From the NCBI RefSeq assembly GCF_029784135.1, contig NC_073746.1:151748556-151812555 (forward strand): DNA of 64,000 nucleotides, read 5' to 3'. Positions within the stretch are counted from its first letter, which is position 1. Each line of letters starts with the position of its first letter. This stretch comes from Toxorhynchites rutilus septentrionalis. Its lineage: Eukaryota; Arthropoda; Insecta; Diptera; Culicidae. Shown piece by piece: positions 56,910 to 64,000 of the stretch. The notes under the pieces are model-generated. The model saw only the letters and a list, made by a program, of their open reading frames with translations, searched no databases and had not been told where the DNA came from. Made by a program: the position numbers and the translations under genes.

Positions 56910-58207
56910 AAGGGTGTGTCACATCAAATTGCATCACGGAAAAAACGATGTAGAAATTTAATTTTTAGGAATTATATCTTCAGCTTTCGCTTATAATCAG
57001 ATAAGAGTGTATAGATCATGTTGGCCATGCTTCACTGTCAATTTTTCGTAAATTTGGAAAAATGTCGTCGAACGAAAAAGAGCGTCGTGAATTAATCCTG
57101 TGCACTCATTTCGAGAATCCGGAGTTGTCACATCGGGACATCGGTAAGATGCTGGGAATCGTCCAATCCACGGTCAGCAGCGTACTAAAACGATACTTCG
57201 AGAACCTAACCATCGACCGGAAGGTGAAGAACGGCAAAAATGGATGCTCCGTCAGTGAAAAAGATCACAAGCGCGTAGTTAAGCAGTTTAGACGTGATCC
57301 GAGAAGTTCGGTCCGGGATGTCGCCAATAAGCTGAATTTGGCAAGTTCATTCGTCCAGCGGACCAAACAACGGGAGGGCCTGCGTACATACAAGGTTCAG
57401 AAGGCTCCTAACCGCGACGAAAGGCAAAACATGGTGGGGAAGACGCGAGCCCGGAAGCTGTACACCGAAATGCTGACGAAGCCGCATTGCCTGGTAATGG
57501 ACGACGAAACCTACGTCAAAGCGGACTTTCGTCAGCTGCCGGGCCTGTTGTTCTTCTCCGCAGAGGACAAATTCAGCGTTCCGGAGGAGATTCGCAAGCA
57601 GAAACTATCCAAGTTTGCCAAAAAGTACATGGTGTGGCAAGCGATCTGCTCTTGCGGAAAGCGGAGCGCCCCCTTCGTGATGACCGGCACGGTAAACGGG
57701 CAGGTTTATCTTAAGGAGTGCCTACAGAAGCGCTTACTACCACTATTGAAGCAGCACGAGGGCCCGACCATCTTCTGGCCGGATCTCGCTTCGTGCCACT
57801 ATTCAAAGGACGTGTTGGAGTGGTACGAAGCCAACGGGGTCACCTTCGTGCCAAAGGAAATGAACCCGCCCAACGCGCCGGAGCTTCGCCCAATAGAGAA
57901 ATATTGGGCGATTATGAAGCAGGCCCTCCGGAAGAACCCAAAAGTTATCAAATCGGAGGCGGACTTCAAGAGAAAATGGATTTCTGTTCAAAAAATACTA
58001 CATCCTGACGTTGTACAGAACCTTATGGACGGGGTAAAGAGGAAGGTGCGAGCATACGGGCTTGGGCTCGAAGTATGAATAAAAAGAAAATGCCAAAAGT
58101 TGTTTAATAGTTTTTATTTTACTGTCTAAAATTTTCAAAAGGATCGGTCTGCTGGGCGAATTTCTACAGCGTTTTTTCCGTGATGCAATTTGATGTGACA
58201 CACCCCT
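56910..58207 (+). mobile_element. DD37E Tc1/mariner-type transposon, copy 2, apparently intact (1298 bp)
   Basis: Terminal inverted repeats of about 50 bp (AAGGGTGTGTCACATCAAAT inward) are flanked by TA at 56908-56909 and 58208-58209. One base differs at the last position block of the right end (C for T). The single gene inside is uninterrupted. Confidence 0.95.
57062..58078 (+). CDS. DD37E transposase, full length
   Basis: 338 codons from ATG (context AAAATGT) to TGA with no disruption. Two helix-turn-helix parts (residues about 20-45, SHRDIGKMLGIVQSTVSS, and 80-105) should bind the inverted repeats. The catalytic triad is D148 (MDDETY), D241 (WPDLAS) and E279 (RPIEKYW), with exactly 37 residues between the last two, which defines the DD37E group known from mosquitoes. 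A basic C-terminus (GVKRKVRAYG) could serve nuclear import. The enzyme would cut and paste its element at TA sites. AATAAA follows the stop within 5 bp. All catalytic positions are present, so this copy may be active, although one or more missense changes cannot be excluded. It resides in an intron of the yellow-family gene, in the opposite orientation. Confidence 0.96.
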   Translation: MSSNEKERRELILCTHFENPELSHRDIGKMLGIVQSTVSSVLKRYFENLTIDRKVKNGKNGCSVSEKDHKRVVKQFRRDPRSSVRDVANKLNLASSFVQRTKQREGLRTYKVQKAPNRDERQNMVGKTRARKLYTEMLTKPHCLVMDDETYVKADFRQLPGLLFFSAEDKFSVPEEIRKQKLSKFAKKYMVWQAICSCGKRSAPFVMTGTVNGQVYLKECLQKRLLPLLKQHEGPTIFWPDLASCHYSKDVLEWYEANGVTFVPKEMNPPNAPELRPIEKYWAIMKQALRKNPKVIKSEADFKRKWISVQKILHPDVVQNLMDGVKRKVRAYGLGLEV

Positions 58208-58369
58208 TAGTGGGTTGTTAAGATCGTTTCAATACCATAAAATAAATCATAAAAAAGTTTCGAATTATATGATGTTTATACATAGATTTGTTGAACTTTG
58301 TCTTCAAATTTTTCGCAAATTTCATCCTTGACACTACTTCTTGAGCCGATTCATAGTTTTTCGCTTTCA

Positions 58370-59200
58370 AAATAGAGTACAAATGGTGGGATCCAACCAA
58401 TTTCCGGACTTTGTTTTGTTGGCATTGTAAAGCGAAAATATTCGAATGTCATCAAAAAATATCTTACAAACGACCTTAGCAATGGATACAAAAATTTCTC
58501 GTCACGCTTTTTGACATTCAAAAGCTGGAACCAAATTATATCTGAATCACTCAGTTTTTGCCTCATAAGATTCGACTTGAGTAGCCTGAATTTGTTATCC
58601 AAGCCTTTTCTATTACCTGCTTCGACGAATTGAGGCAATTGGCGCATCAAATCATTAAGGTTTGGTAGCTTGATGAAATTTTGAGGTATATCAAGGCCGC
58701 AGTGTTTCACGAGTTCAATAAAGAAGTCACGACAACTCGATTTGAAGGTCTACTTTCTAGCTACATCCAACCCTTCTTCAGCTTCTTCTGTATCAATACC
58801 AACGCAAACATCCTCGGGATTCTTCAGAAAGTCTTCAAAACATTTCACATCAAGGTCAGCATCAGCGAATTGTTGCACGTAGCTCTCCAAACATGAGTTA
58901 CCCAACATGATCAACAATAACATTTTTGTCTCATTGTAAGGCTCGCAACATTGAGAACTTTCTGATTGAAAAGTGCGGTTGACGTTTTTGATGAGCGATA
59001 GAACAAAGTTTAGAAACAGCATAAGCGGTTTAATCATAAGAACGTTGAAATGGCGGATTGATTATGGTCATACATAACTTGGAACGAAAAGAAAAGTTCA
59101 AGATTTCGCTTAACAACTGCCTCCAACGAAAGCCATATCGTTGCGTTGCGTTCAACATTTTTATAAATCAAGGTACCTGTGTATGCACTGTAATAAATTT
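58370..59200 (-). pseudogene. hAT transposase C-terminal region, copy 2
   Basis: The minus strand reads MLFLNFVLSLIKNVNRTFQS, ETKMLLLIMLGNSCLESYVQ and QFADADLDVKCFEDFL. After a break come LPNLNDLMRQLPQFVEAG and EKFLYPLLRSFVRYFLMTF, with YFRFTMPTKQSPE at the end. It is the paralogue of 48540-49440 and belongs to the hAT at 56762-59343. The catalytic DDE part is missing. Confidence 0.75.
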
Positions 59201-59351
59201 AAAATTTAAAATTGAATTCTAAAAAAATCTATAAATTCTGTATTTTTGCTGAAAATCTGTAATTCTGTATATACAGATTCTGAATCTGAAATTTGACGAA
59301 AAATCTGTAAATTACAGAATATTCTGTATATGTGGCAACCCTGGCTGTGTC

Positions 59352-60250
59352 TGACATCAGTATTGAGAAAGCCTGCTGCCTGCTAGTTGGAGCGTGATTT
59401 GAATAATGATGATAATGGCTTGAATTATTTTTTTTTATCCAGTTCATTTATTTGTAAGGTTCAATCGCATAAGCTTTGCGGAGCCGCTAATTAGCTTGAA
59501 TTATTTAGACTTTAAAATTTCTCAGATCATTCTCCTCTTGCCTTGAAAAGGCGAATTTGTAAAACTAAAATAAACTCTCGACCTTGAGGAAGGCCATTCG
59601 GGAAACCTCGCTGTCGTCAGCTCGCTAGCAGGATGACTGATGAATCGTTAATGCTGTGAAACTAGCTTGCTTAAACACAATAAATTGAAGATGAGCCTCA
59701 ATTGCAATATTTTCTCTACCCACATTGTTCGGTGAACGCTGCATTTGTTTTTTTGTTTAATAAAAACGTGTCTTTTTTCTGATTTGGCATCATTACTGTC
59801 AGAAAAAAGGTAACGACTTCTGAGGTTTCCATTATTGTTACACATTCAAAATATATTGAAATGAAGCAACAACAGATGGGCCAACGTGAAGAGTCTGCCG
59901 GGCCGCAGGTTGAGTAAAGCTAGTCTCATCGATATACTAAACAAACGAACGAAAACAATGAAATTAATTATGTGATGGCATGCCATTGTAAGAAATATAT
60001 TCGACATGATTAGCATTCATTTAAATTGATACATTGAAAACCATTCCAAAGATAATTATCCCACCAATGAGTACTTGAGAGTAATTGCTCTGCTGTGATA
60101 CATTTATCTTAATAACAACGTATGCATCAACAGCAACCTTGTAATAGCTTTTTCCATCAGTCACGTTGCAAAACCCAGAATTCGTATTCGTATGATTTAC
60201 AGTGGAATTCATAAAAAAAATCCCGAAACCGCACCGCCACGTTTTATGCG
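59352..60250. other. intronic stretch with SINE-B tail and X-type debris
   Basis: 59428-59490 resembles the SINE-B tail in inverse orientation (ATCCAGTTCATTTATTTG). 59535-59640 carries CTTGCCTTGAAAAGG and CCTTGAGGAAGGCC phrases like those at 20739-20830 of the histone-carrying X element. The open frames here, including the one reading into the intron from exon 1, are not supported. Confidence 0.45.
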
Positions 60251-60276
60251 TCATAGCAATCGAAATTCCCACTTAC

Positions 60277-60565
60277 CATTGATGTTGATATAAGCGAGCG
60301 ACGCCGGGATTCCACTCTTCCAACGGGGCAGCGTCACAAACAGACGCTTCTTGTACACTTCCAGCCCGATCGGTATCACATTTTCGGGAACATATACTCC
60401 CGTGCGGATTGCTTCCTGGCGCTCTGCTTCGCTGGGGAACTCGAAGTCGATCTGGTTCCATTGGTATGCCACTCGTAAGTTATCGTTACCAGAAACGGAT
60501 CTTAATCCTAGCAGCGTTCCAGTAATCACCAGCAGCACAACCGAACTCATTCCTGTTGCACCCAT
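60277..60565 (-). CDS. yellow/MRJP-family secreted protein, coding exon 1
   Basis: The ATG at 60565 opens a signal peptide (MSSVVLLVITGTLLGLRSVS; an alternative start is the next Met at codon 6) and then the mature N-terminus. The family blocks VAYQWNQIDFEFPSEAERQE, GVYVPENVIPIGLEVY, KKRLFVTLPRWKSGIPASLA and YININ follow. The exon ends with AAT G and the donor GTAAGT begins at 60276, in phase 1. It joins exon 2 at 30274 to give 466 residues. A secreted beta-propeller protein of the yellow family is the only reading I see. The branch is probably yellow-b/yellow-c, from memory. Confidence 0.95.
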
Positions 60566-60816
60566 ATTATCGGCAAACCTGAATCCTGGGTGTCGGTTTT
60601 TGTTTCTGCCTTTCCAAGTTCAGCGGGTATGATTCACGTGGCCCAAGTTCGCATCAAATGGAAATAACCAGCACCACAAACATTAGGTTATCGTGTTTGT
60701 TCAATTATGTACACCAATTCACTGCACACTCAATGTGGCTCTGACCCGCGAGAAGGCAAACACTCGAAATCCAAACACACAAGACCACAGATGTAAGTAA
60801 CAGTAATTGCTCTTAC

Positions 60817-61080
60817 GTAATGAACACTTTTCTTCGTTAATTCCCACACCGTGATTGGAAGATGCACGACGACGAGGTTACTTGGGTGGGGTGGCGTTGA
60901 AAATCTCGGCAGAACCGGCGGCGACGGCGGCTGCGACGACTCTGATGGCGATGTTGTCGTTGAGAGGCACTGGAACAGACTAACACTCGCTGAGACTTGG
61001 ACCGGACCAACGTGTCTCTAGAATACGGCACTCGTGGGCGACCGTTGATGCCGATGGCTGACAGTGGGCTGTACGGGAGA
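60817..61080 (-). promoter_or_regulatory. possible 5' UTR exon and promoter region of the yellow-family gene
   Basis: On the minus strand this GC-richer stretch ends with TTCATTAC and a good donor GTAAGAG (60816 downward). An acceptor such as CACCCAG near 60590 would join it to the start codon exon. No TATA box is evident. This is inferred from composition and one splice signal only. Confidence 0.3.
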
Positions 61081-62136
61081 GGAAGAAAGGAACAAAAAGT
61101 ATGCTTAAGGTTAACCACTTTTTTTTTCGCTAGTTTTGTTAGTTCACGATTCGGGTTTCGCGTTTGCTATTACGGCGCACGCAAGTCATTGGCATATCCT
61201 CTCAGATCTATTGTGGGTTCTTTTGATATTCGAAGCGCACCATCAGGTGGCGATAGTCGCAGCGCTTTATTTAGTTTTATTGGCTTTCCTAAGGATTGAT
61301 CGTGTGCTGTGCTGAATTTTTGTTTATTTTTAGTTTGCGGCGGCAAAAAAAAATTAAAAAATCTGCCGAAGTGACTCACGATAATAAATTTGTACGAATT
61401 CCGTCAAAACAGTGGTGTTCGTGAAAGAATTAAAGCAGTGATTGTAGATCTGATTGGAAAACGAATATTCCAAAGCAATGATAACGAGGCATTGTATACA
61501 AAAGTGAAACTCACACAGTGTTTTCCAAAATCGTTTACTTTTAGGGTTTAGGTTTCGTTAGAACGTGAACAAGAAATGGTGGACTCTTTATAAATTCAAC
61601 GTTTAAATAATAAGCAAATTTCTCGTTTACAATTTCTGTATTTATTCTTCACTCACTGTAACTGCGATCGGTATAAACTGGATATCAACGTTAATTGTGG
61701 AAGACTTTTATAGCGAAGATGATTCTTTATTTGTTGAGTAACTATGGATACAATTGATTGATAATGTGGTTATGGCAGTGGTTATAGATGTAACCGTAAC
61801 TAAGGATATAATTATAAATTGTAAAGCTATTATTGATACCATTTTTAATGTTGTCGTTACTATGGAGACCATTATTAAACTAATTTTACGATGAGGCGAT
61901 TATTAATTTCAACTTATCTAAGGATCCACTCCACTTACTCCAGAACAGCACAAAAGCTGAAATTGCCATTTTAGAACAATTCGAATATTTGCAATGCAAA
62001 TTAACATTATAAAAATTCTCAGGGAGGGTGGTACTAAACAAATCCCCTAAATTGCGAAACCCATTAAATACCTATAACATTTTATTTTATTTTATTTATT
62101 AATTCTGCATTGAATATGTTTAGGAACGCTCTCTCA
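61081..62136. other. upstream flank of the yellow-family gene
   Basis: No repeat partners and no coding domains. It probably contains upstream regulatory DNA. The open frames here lack recognised content. Confidence 0.35.
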
Positions 62137-62140
62137 TATA

Positions 62141-62401
62141 TGAGGGGCTCAGAATGCAAGAGGTGTAAGTGACTTGATCGTTTTCTCTTCATCAACTTTT
62201 TATTTAGTTAATAACTCAACTGCAAAAACTTTCCAATTTAAGTTTGCTATAGAATCCGATAGATGAGCGTGGTTTTGACCTATTTTCCACGTTGATAAAT
62301 ACAGCTGGGAATGTACTTGCAGCTAAGTTATGACCCAAAGAGAGAGTCGATGTAGAGAAATCAATGAAATCACTTACACCCCTTTCATTCTAAGCCCCTC
62401 A
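62141..62401. mobile_element. MITE of 261 bp, TA target
   Basis: Inverted ends of about 40 bp start TGAGGGGCTCAGAATGCAAG and TGAGGGGCTTAGAATGAAAG, with TA outside both (62139-62140 and 62402-62403). The inner part (TTAGTTAATAACTCAACTGC) is shared with 40030-40190. No coding sequence. Confidence 0.85.
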
Positions 62402-62543
62402 TATGTCAAATTACTAATAATTGCAAGAGCTCGACGAATGTACATTAAAATATCCTTTGCTGCCAGAATCTTAGAGTCATTCGGAGGTTAACAGCAACCA
62501 GATTGCATAAAGAAAGTGTCCACGTAGTTTAAGCAACTATCTA

Positions 62544-63833
62544 AAGGGTGTGTCACATCAAATTGCATCACGGAAAAAACGATGTAGAAATTTAATTTTT
62601 AGGAATTATATCTTCAGCTTTCGCTTATAATCAGATAAGAGTGTATAGATCATGTTGGCCATGCTTCACTGTTAATTTTTCGTAAATTTGGAAAAATGTC
62701 GTCGAACGAAAAAGAGCGTCGTGAATTAATCCTGTGCACTCATTTCGAGAGTTGTCACATCGGGACATCGGTAAGATGCTGGGAATCGTCCAATCCACGG
62801 TCAGCAGAGTACTAAAACGATACTTCGAGAACCTAACCATCGACCGGAAGGTGAAGAACGGCAAAAATGGATGCTCCGTCAGTGAAAAAGATCACAAGCG
62901 CGTAGTTTAGCAGTTTAGACGTGATCCGAGAAGTTCGGCCTGGGATATCGCCAATAAGCTGAATTTGTCAAGTTCATTCGTCCAGCGGACCAAGCAGCGG
63001 GAGGGCCTGCGTACAAAAAGGTTCAGAAGGCTCCTAACCGCGACGAAAGGCAAAACATGGTGGGGAAGACGCGAGCCCGGAAGCTGTACACCGAAATGCT
63101 GACGAAGCCGCATTGCCTGGTAATGGACGACGAAACCTACGTCAAAGCGAACTTTCGTCAGCTGCCGGGCCTGTTGTTCTTCTCCGCAGAGGACAAATTC
63201 AGCGTTCCGGAGGAGATTCACAAGCAGAAACTATCCAAGTTTGCCAAAAAGTATATGGTGTGGCAAGCGATCTGCTCTTGCGGAAAGCGGAGCGCCCCCT
63301 TCGTGATGACCGGCACGGTAAACGGGCAGGTTTACCTTAAGGAGTGCCTGCAGAAGCGCTTACTACCACTATTGAAGCAGCACGAGGGCCCGACCATCTT
63401 CTGGCCGGATCTCGCTTCGTGTCACTATTCAAAGGACGTGTTAGAGTGGTACGAAGCCAACGGGGTCACCTTCGTGCCTAAGGAAATGAACCCGCCCAAC
63501 GCGCCGGAGCTTCGCCCAATTGAGAAATATTGGGCGATTATGAAGCAGGCCTTCCGGAAGAACCCAAAAGTTGTCAAATCGGAGGCGGACTTCAAGAGAA
63601 AATGGATTTCTGTTCAAAAAAAACTACAACCTGACGTTGTACAGAACCTTATGGACGGGGTAAAGAGGAAGGTGCGAGCATACGGGCTTGGGCTCGAAGT
63701 ATGAATAAAAAGAAAATGCCAAAAGTTGTTTAATAGTTTTTATTTTACTGTCTAAAATTTTCAAAAGGATCGGTCTACTGGGCGAATTTCTACAGCGTTT
63801 TTTCCGTGATGCAATTTGATGTGACACACCCTT
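62544..63833 (+). mobile_element. DD37E Tc1/mariner-type transposon, copy 3 (1290 bp)
   Basis: The terminal inverted repeats are the same as in copies 1 and 2, with TA at 62542-62543 and 63834-63835. It contains a broken transposase. The high identity to the other copies shows that the family moved recently. Confidence 0.95.
62696..63704 (+). pseudogene. DD37E transposase, N-terminal half broken
   Basis: Compared with the intact gene, 7 bp are missing after the CATTTCGAG codons near 62749. An AAG codon has become TAG (near 62908), and one base is lost near 63015. From 63057 on, 215 codons remain open and keep D (MDDETY), D (WPDLAS) and E (RPIEKYW). The catalytic domain could still be translated, but without its DNA-binding part. 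Confidence 0.93.
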
Positions 63834-63862
63834 TACAGCGTGACCTCAAAATGACAGTTTGA

Positions 63863-64000
63863 AGGATGTCCCACATCAAATTGCATCACGTAAGAAACAC
63901 TGTAGAAAATTACCTAGTTGACCGGTTCTTTCCAAACATTCAGACAATAAAATATAACCCGTCAGTAAGCTTTTGGCAATTTTTTTCATTCAACTTCAAT
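63863..64000 (+). mobile_element. start of a related DD37E-family element, cut by the window edge
   Basis: From about 63863 the sequence follows the DD37E inverted repeat with several changes: CCCACATCAAATTGCATCAC is followed by GTAAGAAACACTGTAGAAA. It then diverges from copies 1-3. It is probably the left end of a sister family, lying just 30 bp beyond copy 3. Confidence 0.6.

Larger units (their letters stand above)
56762..59343 (-). mobile_element. hAT transposon with perfect 8-bp target duplication, hosting a DD37E element
   Basis: Ends CAGGGTTGTCACAT and (inverse) CAGGGTTGCCACAT are flanked by GCTGTGTC at 56754-56761 and 59344-59351. Many TCTGTA-type subterminal repeats lie inside both ends. 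The transposase remnant reads on the minus strand at 58370-59200. The DD37E element 56910-58207 was inserted later; without it the hAT is about 1.28 kb, so it was already internally deleted. Confidence 0.9.

Noticed and set aside
60021..60272. Open frame continuing just past yellow exon 1
   Set aside because: It lies in the intron after a strong GTAAGT donor, lacks family sequence, and joining to 30274 restores the conserved protein.

Overview
The window is AT-rich animal DNA with short spliceosomal introns. It looks like a mosquito, most likely a culicine (inference). The evidence is the mixture of mobile elements: Tc1/mariner-type transposases with DD37E spacing (a group known chiefly from mosquitoes), DD34D-type mariners, hAT elements, Helitrons, tRNA-derived SINEs and a non-LTR retrotransposon. 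Two host genes can be reconstructed exon by exon. Almost everything else is repeats, often nested in one another.

Host genes. (1) 5410-7124, plus strand: a compact six-exon gene for a DEG/ENaC (pickpocket-type) sodium channel subunit, open across all splice junctions (436 codons). (2) 29163-60565, minus strand: a yellow/major-royal-jelly-family secreted protein of 466 codons in two coding exons, 60277-60565 and 29163-30274, separated by a 30,002-bp intron that holds about half of the window. The two exons join in phase and the intron has GT/AG ends. A possible third transcription unit, with splice-like signals but no convincing protein, lies on the minus strand at 13.2-15.0 kb.

Layout. 1-3.1 kb: a short tandem repeat (Z), a 1.9-kb foldback element (378-2314) and a terminal-hairpin repeat. 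3.1-4.4 kb: DD37E element copy 1 (dead). 5.4-7.1 kb: channel gene. 7.3-8.7 kb: a TA-flanked element with an internally deleted mariner nested inside. 9.5-11.4 kb: a Helitron remnant with both ends. 13-15 kb: exon-like array. 15.0-16.2 kb: X repeat copy 1. 18.3-21.8 kb: a mariner split by a SINE and by a 2.7-kb X-type element that carries histone H2A fragments and histone-type 3' stem-loops. 22.7-23.6 kb: another dead mariner. 27.4-28.3 kb: hAT-type MITE. 29.2-30.3 kb: yellow exon 2. Inside the yellow intron: minisatellite-like repeats, a LINE broken by a 1.86-kb compound insertion, several MITEs, dead DD37E-related, pogo-like and hAT transposases, a second Helitron, SINEs, and a hAT (56762-59343) that holds the one intact DD37E transposase. 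62.5-63.8 kb: DD37E copy 3 (dead), followed by the start of a related element at the window edge.

The most useful observations are the intact DD37E transposon, the histone-carrying X repeat, the SINE-plus-X compound insertion with a single 14-bp target duplication, the exon-like array, and the exact nesting order that can be read from target duplications. Nothing in the window shows a coordinated multigene system; its organisation is transposon layering around two ordinary genes. All family assignments come from motif reading, without database searches.
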